A stretch of 5,884 bases of DNA from Betaproteobacteria bacterium UBA2293 (GTDB lineage Bacteria > Pseudomonadota > Gammaproteobacteria > Burkholderiales > Rhodocyclaceae), in the NCBI GenBank assembly GCA_002345845.1, contig DDWF01000177.1:1-5884 (forward strand). Direction: 5' to 3'. The translations under genes and the position numbers were made by a program. Below, piece by piece: positions 1 to 4,957 of the stretch (the stretch's first letter is position 1; every line of letters begins with the position of its first letter). The notes under the pieces were generated by a model. The model did no database searches. It was not told the origin of the DNA and saw only the letters and a program-made list of their open reading frames with translations.

Positions 1-1186
1 GCGTCAGCACGCGCATCTTGGCCATCGACTTGTAAGAAGTGGCGGACAGCGGGAAGAAGATACCCTTGATGATCACCGTCAGCACGACGATGGCCCAGCC
101 CCAGTTGCCGACCAGACCGTAGATGGCCTGCAGGGCCCAGAAAATGGGTGCCGCGACGACCGTCAGCCAGCCGTAGTCGACGACCAGGTCGAGACCAGTG
201 GCCACCTGCTTGAGCGCGGCCTGTTCCTGCGGACCGGCAAACAGCTTGACGGCAGTGGTGGCGCTGGCACCGGGTGCAATTTCCGCCACCGGCACGATGA
301 CGCCGGCCTGATAGGCGTTGGCGTTGTCGAGCTTGCGCATGTAGAACTCGCGCGGCATCTTTTCCGGCGGCACGAAGGCAGCGACGAAATAGTGCTGGAC
401 CATGGCCACCCAGCCGTCACTGGCGGTCTTGACGAACTTGGCACTATTGTCGGCGATGTCCTTGAAGGCCAGCTTCTGATACTTGCCTTCCTCCGTGTAC
501 ACCGTCGGCCCGGTGTAGGTCATCATCATGGCCGATTCGCCGGCCGGAGCTTCACCGTCGCGCTGAATCTGGAAATAGGCATGCGGAGCGATAGCCTGCT
601 CGCCGCCGTTGGTGATTTCCCAGCTGACGTCGACCACGTAGGAATTGCGGCGGAAAGTCAGGATCTTGGCGACCTTGCTGCCGTTGGCGACATCGGCTTC
701 CAGACGGACCTGCAGTTCGTCGACACCGTCGGCCAGTTCGTTGGCGCCGGCCACGCGGCGGAAGGTCGAGCGATGCGTCGGCAAACCTTCGCCGATCAGG
801 CCACTCTGGGCGAAGTACTGGTGCGTGGCGTCGAAGAGGACGAAATTCTTCTCCTTGTCCTCCTGTTCCTTGTATTTGAACAGTTCGAGGCGGACGATGT
901 CACCGCCCTGGGTGGAGATGGTCGCTTGTACCAGGTCGGTAGTGACCGTGAAGGTTTCGGCAGCCGTTACCGCCGGAGCGGCGGTAGCCGATGGCGGCGT
1001 GACGCTGCCCGGCTGCAAACTGACCGAGGGGCGTGGCGCGTCACCGCTTGCGGCAGCAGCCGGCGTTCCCGCAGCGGCGGCAACTTCGGCAGCCGGTTTC
1101 GGCTGGTTATACTTCTGCCAGTTTTCCCACAGCAAAAAGCTGGAGAACGTGAAGATCATCACCAGGATCAGGCGTCGAGTGTCCAT
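1..1186 (-). CDS. yidC: Membrane protein insertase YidC (N-terminal part, 3' end outside window)
   Basis: YidC inserts and folds inner-membrane proteins, alone or with the Sec translocon. The minus strand is open from ATG at 1186-1184 to the window edge, giving 395 residues; the C-terminal membrane segments are missing because of the edge. It starts MDTRRLILVMIFTFSSFLLW, a typical first transmembrane anchor (about 5-20). An Ala/Pro-rich linker follows (about 29-78), then the large periplasmic P1 domain (about 80-320). Next comes the start of the conserved 60KD_IMP/Oxa1 core: a hydrophobic segment with GNWGWAIVVLT at about 360-370, then FFPLSATSYKSMAKMR (377-392). Lys374 seems to occupy the position of the groove Arg of E. 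coli YidC (R366). The gene is 31 bases downstream of yidD and probably cotranscribed. No strong Shine-Dalgarno precedes the ATG, but the N-terminus fits the family well. Identity is very secure. Confidence 0.97.
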   Translation of the reverse strand, partial: MDTRRLILVMIFTFSSFLLWENWQKYNQPKPAAEVAAAAGTPAAAASGDAPRPSVSLQPGSVTPPSATAAPAVTAAETFTVTTDLVQATISTQGGDIVRLELFKYKEQEDKEKNFVLFDATHQYFAQSGLIGEGLPTHRSTFRRVAGANELADGVDELQVRLEADVANGSKVAKILTFRRNSYVVDVSWEITNGGEQAIAPHAYFQIQRDGEAPAGESAMMMTYTGPTVYTEEGKYQKLAFKDIADNSAKFVKTASDGWVAMVQHYFVAAFVPPEKMPREFYMRKLDNANAYQAGVIVPVAEIAPGASATTAVKLFAGPQEQAALKQVATGLDLVVDYGWLTVVAAPIFWALQAIYGLVGNWGWAIVVLTVIIKGIFFPLSATSYKSMAKMRVLT

Positions 1187-1217
1187 GAACGGCCCATGCA
1201 ATCAAACGTTTGTTGAA

Positions 1218-1427
1218 TCAGGGTACGGGATCGTACCCGCCCGGATGCCAGGGATGACAGCGGCCAATGCGTTTTGCGCCCAGCCAGCCACCCTTGATGG
1301 CACCGTGTTTCCTTATTGCTTCCACCGTATATTCCGAACAGGTCGGCACATAGCGGCAGCTTCTTCCCATGAGTGGACTGATCGCATACTGATAGACGCG
1401 GATCAGCCCGATCAACAGGCTTTTCAT
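1218..1427 (-). CDS. yidD: Membrane protein insertion efficiency factor YidD
   Basis: This is a 69-residue member of the YidD (DUF37) family, a small inner-face membrane-associated protein thought to assist YidC-dependent insertion. It begins with an amphipathic N-terminal stretch, [19 protein letters not shown]. The family core follows: cysteines at 24, 30 and 57, [10 protein letters not shown] (24-33), the [15 protein letters not shown] block (46-60) and a GGYDPVP end (63-69). The length is normal for the family. The ATG at 1427-1425 overlaps the TGA of rnpA in an ATGA arrangement, so translation is probably coupled to rnpA. A GGGAAG stretch about six bases upstream can act as ribosome-binding site. 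A longer in-frame reading is not expected because the family starts here. Confidence 0.96.
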   Translation of the reverse strand: MKSLLIGLIRVYQYAISPLMGRSCRYVPTCSEYTVEAIRKHGAIKGGWLGAKRIGRCHPWHPGGYDPVP

Positions 1428-1795
1428 GATGCTTCCCGCGGCGGCGCGAACCGCTGCAGTTTTGCCAGCAGGGCAACAAAATCGTCGACCAGGACGCTGG
1501 CGTCAAGCGGAACCGGTTTCACGGCCAGGCGAACGACCAGATCGCAAGCTGGCAGCCCGGCACGCCGCAGACGAAACTGCTCGCGCAATACCCGCTTGAA
1601 GCGATTGCGATCCACAGCTCTTTTCAGGAGCTTCTTGCCGACCACCAGGCCGAGTCGTGCGTCATCGGTGGCGGCAGATCGTGGCTGATAATGCAGCATC
1701 AGCAGTTTGCCGCGAATGGCCTTCCTGAAACCAAAAACGGATGAGAACTCATCCGTTTTTGTCAGGCGATAGCGTCTGGCGAAGGTATGTTCCAC
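1424..1795 (-). CDS. rnpA: Ribonuclease P protein component
   Basis: RnpA is the small basic protein subunit of RNase P, which binds the catalytic RNA (rnpB) and matures tRNA 5' ends in the cytoplasm. I place the start at GTG 1795-1793, giving 123 residues, the usual family length. An upstream in-frame ATG (1984) would run through rpmH and its promoter in another frame, and the next internal Met is residue 33. Family features are the N-terminal [15 protein letters not shown] (7-21), [21 protein letters not shown] (48-68) with the RNR signature at 63-65, and a basic helix REQFR (71-75). It follows rpmH by 17 bases and overlaps yidD by four. Oddities are the GTG start, a palindrome just before it, and a perfect terminator-like inverted repeat over codons 12-21 (1733-1760). 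Identity is secure; the exact start is likely. Confidence 0.95.
   Translation of the reverse strand: MEHTFARRYRLTKTDEFSSVFGFRKAIRGKLLMLHYQPRSAATDDARLGLVVGKKLLKRAVDRNRFKRVLREQFRLRRAGLPACDLVVRLAVKPVPLDASVLVDDFVALLAKLQRFAPPREAS
1733..1760. terminator. Perfect 13-bp inverted repeat with flanking A/T runs inside rnpA; possible intragenic terminator/attenuator
   Basis: The arms AAAAACGGATGAG (1733-1745) and CTCATCCGTTTTT (1748-1760) are exact reverse complements separated by two bases. In RNA of either strand this folds as an ACGGAUGA/UCAUCCGU stem with a four-base loop followed by a run of U, the form of an intrinsic terminator. On the rnpA strand it lies about 36 bases into the gene, over codons 12-21. 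It could lower transcription of rnpA-yidD-yidC relative to rpmH. The structure is seen directly. Terminator activity is inference, because translating ribosomes could disrupt it and the U run is short. Confidence 0.5.
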
Positions 1796-1799
1796 CCCG

Positions 1800-1811
1800 C
1801 CGGACGTCCGG
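1800..1811. repeat. 12-bp perfect palindrome CCGGACGTCCGG in the rpmH-rnpA gap
   Basis: CCGGACGTCCGG is its own reverse complement and occupies most of the 17 bases between the rpmH stop and the rnpA GTG. In the transcript it could form a short CCGG/CCGG hairpin with an ACGU loop, ending four bases before the GTG. That would cover the only ribosome-binding region available to rnpA. A function in coupling rnpA translation to rpmH translation is inference. Confidence 0.4.
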
Positions 1812-1812
1812 G

Positions 1813-1947
1813 TCAAACGCCCAGACGCTTGCGACCCTTGGCGCGGCGAGCAGCGATCACTGCACGGCCACCCTTGGTGCGCATACGAACCAGGAAGCCA
1901 TGGGTGCGCTTGCGGCGCACGACCGACGGTTGATACGTGCGTTTCAT
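1813..1947 (-). CDS. rpmH: Large ribosomal subunit protein bL34
   Basis: This encodes the 44-residue ribosomal protein L34, a highly basic component of the 50S subunit. The sequence begins [20 protein letters not shown] and ends [12 protein letters not shown], near-canonical over its whole length. The start is ATG 1947-1945. An in-frame upstream ATG at 2019 would add 24 unrelated residues covering the promoter and is rejected. AAGGGA lies about eight bases upstream of the ATG as a good Shine-Dalgarno. A near-consensus sigma-70 promoter precedes it (1984-2013). It is the first gene of the leftward rpmH-rnpA-yidD-yidC cluster and diverges from dnaA, the common bacterial arrangement. Confidence 0.98.
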   Translation of the reverse strand: MKRTYQPSVVRRKRTHGFLVRMRTKGGRAVIAARRAKGRKRLGV

Positions 1948-1983
1948 GTTGGTAATCCCTTGATGTGCTAAGAAAAACGCGCA

Positions 1984-2013
1984 ATTACACCGCGTTAACA
2001 CATAGCCTGTCAA
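1984..2013 (-). promoter_or_regulatory. Sigma-70 promoter of the rpmH-rnpA-yidD-yidC operon
   Basis: Reading leftward, a perfect -35 TTGACA (2013-2008) is followed by an 18-base spacer and a -10 TGTAAT (1989-1984), five of six to consensus. The expected start site is near 1977, leaving a leader of about 30 bases before the rpmH ATG. This is the strongest promoter-like sequence I see in the window, as expected for a ribosomal protein gene. The position of the start site is inferred from spacing. Confidence 0.8.
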
Positions 2014-2022
2014 GATCAATTA

Positions 2023-2031
2023 TTTTCCACC
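2023..2031 (+). promoter_or_regulatory. Degenerate DnaA box (7/9), TTTTCCACC
   Basis: Seven of nine bases match TTATCCACA. Alone it would be weak, but it faces the perfect box at 2034-2042 in inverted orientation only two bases away, so the pair could bind DnaA cooperatively between the rpmH and dnaA promoters. Confidence 0.4.
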
Positions 2032-2033
2032 GC

Positions 2034-2042
2034 TGTGGATAA
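2034..2042 (-). promoter_or_regulatory. Perfect DnaA box (TTATCCACA on minus strand)
   Basis: TGTGGATAA on the plus strand is the exact reverse complement of the consensus DnaA box. It lies 139 bases upstream of the dnaA start and covers the inferred -35 of the dnaA promoter, which suggests DnaA autorepression. It may also be part of the upstream portion of oriC. Confidence 0.85.
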
Positions 2043-2064
2043 CTTTCGGCATGAAGGGTAGAAT
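2036..2064 (+). promoter_or_regulatory. Probable dnaA promoter
   Basis: A -35-like TGGATA (2036-2041, four of six) is 17 bases from a -10 TAGAAT (2059-2064, five of six). Initiation would fall near 2071, giving a leader of about 110 bases. The -35 lies inside the perfect DnaA box, the arrangement expected of a DnaA-autoregulated promoter. The only other -10-like hexamer nearby is TAAAAT at 2131-2136, which lacks a plausible -35. Confidence 0.5.
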
Positions 2065-2100
2065 CACGCCTTTCGTGGACCGTTGAACGGCCTCTGCGAA

Positions 2101-2140
2101 AACACCAAAAACGTTTTCAAATCAAACAAATAAAATCACC
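2101..2140. other. AT-rich dnaA leader segment (possible helper site of oriC)
   Basis: By hand count 29 of 40 bases are A or T, in strong contrast to the GC-rich genes. It contains the palindrome AAAACGTTTT (2108-2117), a larger GAAAAC/GTTTTC inverted repeat (2098-2103 and 2113-2118), a -10-like TAAAAT (2131-2136) and an IHF-like AATCAA-N4-ATA (2120-2132, one mismatch to WATCAANNNNTTR). It may help unwinding or bending at the origin, or simply be the dnaA 5' leader. Confidence 0.35.
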
Positions 2141-2161
2141 TGCCGGCGTTTTTTCGTCCGC

Positions 2162-2170
2162 GGGGAGGAG
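2162..2170 (+). promoter_or_regulatory. Ribosome-binding site of dnaA, unusually distant
   Basis: GGGGAGGAG is a strong Shine-Dalgarno sequence. The GGAGG core ends 13 bases before the ATG, longer than the usual five to nine. No alternative in-frame start fits better, because the protein already begins at the family-typical position just before FWESC. Confidence 0.65.
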
Positions 2171-2181
2171 CATCGCAGTCA

Positions 2182-3567
2182 ATGGCCGGTTTCTGGGAAT
2201 CCTGTTTACAACGTTTTGAACAGGAACTACCTGCTCAGCAGTTCAACACCTGGATCAAGCCGTTGCGCCTCGAGGGCGAAAACACGGCCAATGAAGACGG
2301 CCTGCGCCTGATTGCCCCCAACAGCTTCATCCTTAAATGGGTGCGCGACCGCTACCTGGCACGCATCGAGGACTACAGCCGCAGTTTCTTTTCCGCCCCG
2401 GTCAGCATCGCACTGGTCATCGGCAGCGGCCGGTCGACACCGGCACGCAGCGAGACAAACAACGAAACGACGTCGGCAGAAGCTCCGGCCAAGGCCGCCA
2501 GGCCGGTCAAGAGTGAAGAAAAATCGCGCGCCCGTGGCGGCAATTACGAAAAATCGCGGCTGTTCAGCGCTTTCACCTTCGACAATCTGGTCGTCGGCAA
2601 GGCCAACGACCTGGCCCGGGCGGCGGCCATTCAGGTTGCCAACAATCCGGGCGGCGCCTACAACCCGCTGTTCATCTACGGCGGTGCCGGACTCGGCAAG
2701 ACTCACCTGATCCACGCCATCGGCAACACCATCGTCGGCGAGAATCCGGACAAGGTGGTGCGCTACGTGCACGCCGAGGACTATTACTCGGACGTCGTTC
2801 GCGCCTACCAGCAGAAGTCTTTCGATACCTTCAAGCGCACCTATCGTTCGCTCGATGTGCTGTTGCTCGACGACGTGCAGTTCTTCAACGGCAAGAACCG
2901 CTCGCAGGAAGAGTTCTTCTTCCTGTTCAACGCGCTGATCGAAGCGCGCAAGCAGATCATCATCACCTGCGATACCTATCCGAAGGACATCAACGGTCTC
3001 GACGACCGCCTGGTGACGCGCTTCGACTGGGGTCTGACGGTGCAGATCGAGCCGCCCGAGCTGGAAATGCGCGTCGCCATCCTGCAGAAGAAGGCCGAGG
3101 CCGAAGGCATCCGCCTCGACGACGAAGTCGCCTTCTTCATCGCCAAGCACCTGCGCTCCAACGTCCGCGAACTCGAAGGCGCGCTGAAGAAAGTGCTGGC
3201 CTATTCCTCATTCCACGGTCGGGTCATCGCCTTGGATCTGGCCAAGGAAGCGCTGAAGGATCTGATCGGCTCGGTGCGCAACGTCGGCATCGACAACATC
3301 CAGAAGACCGTCGCCGACTATTACAAGATCAAGGTTGCCGAACTTTTCTCGAAGAAGCGCACGCGCGCCATCGCCCGGCCGCGTCAGCTGGCCATGTGGC
3401 TGTGCCGCGAAGTCACCTCGCACAGCTTCCCGGAAATCGGCGATGCCTTCGGCGGCCGCGATCACACCACGGTGATCCATGCGGTGAAAACCATCGATTC
3501 CTTGCGCCTCAAGGAAAACGAACTGAACCACGATCTCCACGTGCTGTTGCAGGTGCTCAAGGGATGA
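2182..3567 (+). CDS. dnaA: Chromosomal replication initiator protein DnaA
   Basis: DnaA is the AAA+ initiator that binds DnaA boxes, forms an ATP-dependent filament, melts oriC and helps load the DnaB helicase. The 461-residue protein is normal length. Domain I (about 1-85) opens [21 protein letters not shown] and serves self-association and helicase contact. Domain II (about 86-125) is a polar Ala/Ser/Lys linker. Domain III carries Walker [10 protein letters not shown] (167-175), Walker B LLLDD (227-231), sensor 1 around IITCDTYP (260-267), a probable arginine finger at R280 in TRFDWGL, and sensor 2 around SNVRELEG (326-333). Domain IV (about 350-461) ends in the DNA-binding signature [11 protein letters not shown] (424-434). 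It diverges from rpmH and is followed by a 210-base gap and dnaN, probably cotranscribed because no terminator is visible. A DnaA box over its promoter suggests autorepression. Confidence 0.99.
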   Translation: MAGFWESCLQRFEQELPAQQFNTWIKPLRLEGENTANEDGLRLIAPNSFILKWVRDRYLARIEDYSRSFFSAPVSIALVIGSGRSTPARSETNNETTSAEAPAKAARPVKSEEKSRARGGNYEKSRLFSAFTFDNLVVGKANDLARAAAIQVANNPGGAYNPLFIYGGAGLGKTHLIHAIGNTIVGENPDKVVRYVHAEDYYSDVVRAYQQKSFDTFKRTYRSLDVLLLDDVQFFNGKNRSQEEFFFLFNALIEARKQIIITCDTYPKDINGLDDRLVTRFDWGLTVQIEPPELEMRVAILQKKAEAEGIRLDDEVAFFIAKHLRSNVRELEGALKKVLAYSSFHGRVIALDLAKEALKDLIGSVRNVGIDNIQKTVADYYKIKVAELFSKKRTRAIARPRQLAMWLCREVTSHSFPEIGDAFGGRDHTTVIHAVKTIDSLRLKENELNHDLHVLLQVLKG

Positions 3568-3583
3568 GCGCTGTACACAAGCC

Positions 3584-3592
3584 TGTGGGCAA
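3584..3592 (-). promoter_or_regulatory. DnaA box-like site (7/9)
   Basis: TGTGGGCAA is the reverse complement of TTGCCCACA, mismatching the consensus box at positions 3 and 4. It is the leftmost of the clustered sites after dnaA. Confidence 0.45.
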
Positions 3593-3605
3593 GTTGTCTG
3601 TACTT

Positions 3606-3614
3606 TGTGGAACA
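3606..3614 (-). promoter_or_regulatory. DnaA box-like site (7/9)
   Basis: TGTGGAACA is the reverse complement of TGTTCCACA, mismatching positions 2 and 3. It starts 22 bases from the preceding site, about two helical turns, so both would face the same side of the DNA. It also contains GTGGAACA, one half of a parS site, but the other half is absent. Confidence 0.4.
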
Positions 3615-3631
3615 AACGGACTTTCCTCCTT

Positions 3632-3640
3632 TGTGGGAAA
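3632..3640 (-). promoter_or_regulatory. DnaA box-like site (7/9)
   Basis: TGTGGGAAA is the reverse complement of TTTCCCACA, mismatching positions 3 and 4. It lies one base from an oppositely oriented site at 3642-3650. Confidence 0.4.
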
Positions 3641-3641
3641 A

Positions 3642-3650
3642 TTATCCGGA
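3642..3650 (+). promoter_or_regulatory. DnaA box-like site (7/9)
   Basis: TTATCCGGA matches the first six bases of the DnaA box and mismatches positions 7 and 8. It is the point where box orientation switches from leftward to rightward. It also overlaps the palindrome ATCCGGAT (3644-3651), which could explain the match by chance. Confidence 0.35.
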
Positions 3651-3652
3651 TT

Positions 3653-3661
3653 TCATCCACA
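3653..3661 (+). promoter_or_regulatory. DnaA box (8/9)
   Basis: TCATCCACA differs from the consensus only at position 2. It is the best match within the compact cluster 3584-3661 and a likely real binding site. Confidence 0.65.
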
Positions 3662-3730
3662 GGCAATCCAGAGGCTTTCGCAGAGCCGAAAATTGATTGC
3701 AAGGTACTGAAAACAAAATGCTATTTATCG

Positions 3731-3739
3731 TTATCCACA
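3731..3739 (+). promoter_or_regulatory. Perfect DnaA box in front of dnaN
   Basis: TTATCCACA is an exact consensus box, 38 bases upstream of the dnaN ATG and next to the most AT-rich DNA of the gap. It could nucleate the DnaA filament that enters the unwinding region, and could also affect dnaN transcription. Confidence 0.85.
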
Positions 3740-3762
3740 GAACTGTTCCCGATATAGTCTAT

Positions 3763-3769
3763 AAAGGAA
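3763..3769 (+). promoter_or_regulatory. Ribosome-binding site of dnaN
   Basis: AAAGGAA ends eight bases before the ATG at 3778, a good Shine-Dalgarno at standard spacing. It fixes the dnaN start. Confidence 0.8.
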
Positions 3770-3777
3770 TTTAATTT

Positions 3778-4884
3778 ATGGTTCTTATTAAAAGTCAAAG
3801 AGACACGCTCCTGGCACCGCTGCAGTCCGTGTCGGGAATCGTCGAACGGCGTCACACCCTGCCGATCCTTTCCAACGTGCTGCTGGAAAAGAAGGGCGAA
3901 CGCCTGACGCTGCTGGCTACCGACATCGAAATCCAGATCACTACGGTGACTGACGGCGCCGTCGGCGACGGCGATGGCGCGGTGACGGTCGGCGCCCGCA
4001 AGCTGCAGGAAATCCTGCGCTCGCTGCCGGATACTGCCGAAATCAGCCTGCTGCTCGAAGACAAGCGCCTGCAGGTGCGTGCCGGCAAGAGCCGCTTCAG
4101 CCTGCAGACGCTGCCGGCCGACGACTTTCCGCGGATGACGCTGACCGAGGGCGACACCCGCAGCTTCCAGATCACGCAAAAGGCCTTCCGCCAGCTGATC
4201 GGCAAGACCCAGTACAGCATGGCGGCGCAGGACGTCCGCTATTACCTGAACGGCCTGCTGCTGCTGGTCGATGGCAAGGAACTGCGTGCCGTTGCCACCG
4301 ACGGCCATCGTCTGGCCTACGCCAGCGTTCCCATCGACACCGAACTGCCGCGCCAGGAACTGATCCTGCCGCGCAAGACCGTGCTCGAACTGAACCGCCT
4401 GCTGGTCGATAACGAGGAGCCGCTGAACATCACCCTGGCCTCCAACCAGGTGCGCTTCGCCTTCGGTTCCGTGGTCCTGGTTTCCAAGCTGATCGACGGC
4501 AAATTCCCGGATTACGAGCGTGTCGTGCCGGCCTCGCTGCGCAATCACATGACGGTTTCCCGGCAGACGCTGATGCAGGCCATGCAGCGCGCCGCCATCC
4601 TGACCAACGAGAAGTTCCGCGGCATCCGCGTCGTCCTTGCCGACAACAGCCTCAAGCTGATCGCCGCCAATGCCGAGCAGGAAGAAGCGCAGGAAGAAAT
4701 CGAAGTCGATTACACCGGCGAGCCGATCGACGTCGGCTTCAACGTCGGCTATCTGCTCGACGTGCTCAACAACGTTCATACCGAAGAAGTGCAGTGGAGC
4801 TTCAACGATGCCAATTCCAGCGCCCTGGTCACGGTGCCGGGCAACGACCGCTTCAAGTACGTCATCATGCCGATGCGTATTTGA
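3778..4884 (+). CDS. dnaN: DNA polymerase III subunit beta (sliding clamp)
   Basis: DnaN forms a ring-shaped homodimer around DNA that tethers polymerase III and other clamp-binding proteins. The 368-residue length is standard, consistent with three similar clamp domains (about 1-120, 125-250 and 251-368). Clamp features include RRHTLPILSNVLL (24-36), ATDGHRLAY (173-181) and FPDYERVVP (243-251), both contributing to the peptide-binding cleft, and the C-terminal YVIMPMRI (361-368) with the conserved MPMR. The start is set by AAAGGAA eight bases upstream and by family alignment at MVLIKSQRD. The first dozen codons are AT-rich and include AGA, ATT and AAA, unlike the GC-rich remainder. It probably shares the dnaA transcript and ends before a hairpin terminator at 4908-4932. 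Confidence 0.99.
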   Translation: MVLIKSQRDTLLAPLQSVSGIVERRHTLPILSNVLLEKKGERLTLLATDIEIQITTVTDGAVGDGDGAVTVGARKLQEILRSLPDTAEISLLLEDKRLQVRAGKSRFSLQTLPADDFPRMTLTEGDTRSFQITQKAFRQLIGKTQYSMAAQDVRYYLNGLLLLVDGKELRAVATDGHRLAYASVPIDTELPRQELILPRKTVLELNRLLVDNEEPLNITLASNQVRFAFGSVVLVSKLIDGKFPDYERVVPASLRNHMTVSRQTLMQAMQRAAILTNEKFRGIRVVLADNSLKLIAANAEQEEAQEEIEVDYTGEPIDVGFNVGYLLDVLNNVHTEEVQWSFNDANSSALVTVPGNDRFKYVIMPMRI

Positions 4885-4907
4885 CGGCCGGGAATTTCGT
4901 TAGACCA

Positions 4908-4932
4908 AAGGCCCATCCGCCGGGTGGGCCTT
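4908..4932 (+). terminator. Hairpin terminator after dnaN
   Basis: AAGGCCCA (4908-4915) pairs exactly with TGGGCCTT (4925-4932). Three further inner pairs, including one G-U, give a stem of about 11 base pairs with a three-base loop, starting 23 bases after the dnaN stop. The following sequence TTCATCGTTT is only moderately T-rich, so termination may be partial, and some read-through into gyrB is plausible. Confidence 0.7.
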
Positions 4933-4935
4933 CAT

Positions 4936-4951
4936 CGTTTCACGTGGAACC
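4936..4951. promoter_or_regulatory. parS: parS-like ParB-binding site just upstream of gyrB
   Basis: CGTTTCACGTGGAACC contains the 14-base core GTTTCACGTGGAAC (4937-4950). It matches the widespread parS consensus TGTTTCACGTGAAACA at 13 of 16 bases. Its right half, GTGGAAC, equals the half-site of the TGTTCCACGTGGAACA variant known from pseudomonads. The central TTCACGTGGAA is palindromic except for one T/C versus G/A asymmetry. Location near oriC is where parS sites normally occur. It ends six bases before the gyrB ATG and covers its ribosome-binding region. parA and parB are not in the window. Confidence 0.8.
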
Positions 4952-4957
4952 AAATCA

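Larger units (their letters stand above)
3568..3777. other. Candidate oriC: DnaA-box cluster plus AT-rich unwinding region between dnaA and dnaN
   Basis: This 210-base non-coding gap contains six sites matching TTATCCACA at seven or more of nine bases. The left three point leftward (3584, 3606, 3632) and the right three rightward (3642, 3653, 3731); the last is perfect. The box cluster (3584-3661) is followed by AT-rich DNA: 39 of 60 bases in 3691-3750, then 39 of 50 in 3751-3800. Clustered boxes next to an AT-rich stretch beside dnaA are the standard signature of a bacterial origin. Together with the perfect box upstream of dnaA it would make a two-part origin. I see no dnaA terminator here and no convincing separate dnaN promoter. 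Confidence 0.65.

Noticed and set aside
1203..1212. CAAACGTTTG palindrome in the yidD-yidC gap
   Set aside because: A ten-base palindrome is short, does not extend outward, and has no associated promoter or terminator features.
1516..1523. GTTTCACG inside rnpA as parS
   Set aside because: Only the left half matches; the following GCCAGG does not complete the palindrome.
392..1688. Long plus-strand open frames opposite yidC, yidD and rnpA (274 and 347 codons)
   Set aside because: They lie antisense to well-recognised genes, have low-complexity Arg/Ser-rich or anti-codon-biased translations and match no family I know. They are typical of GC-rich DNA.
2227..3150. 307-codon minus-strand open frame inside dnaA
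   Set aside because: It is antisense to the conserved dnaA frame and its composition reflects the complement of dnaA codons.
3607..3614. GTGGAACA as a second parS site in the dnaA-dnaN gap
   Set aside because: Only one half-site is present; the bases to its left do not form the matching TGTTYCAC half.
3731..3758. A dnaN promoter with -35 TTATCC and -10 TATAGT
   Set aside because: The start site would fall near 3765, inside the Shine-Dalgarno AAAGGAA, leaving almost no leader. The -35 matches only three of six.
3721..4779. 352-codon minus-strand open frame opposite dnaN
   Set aside because: It is a shadow of dnaN codon bias and begins inside a conserved gene with no ribosome-binding site or family resemblance.
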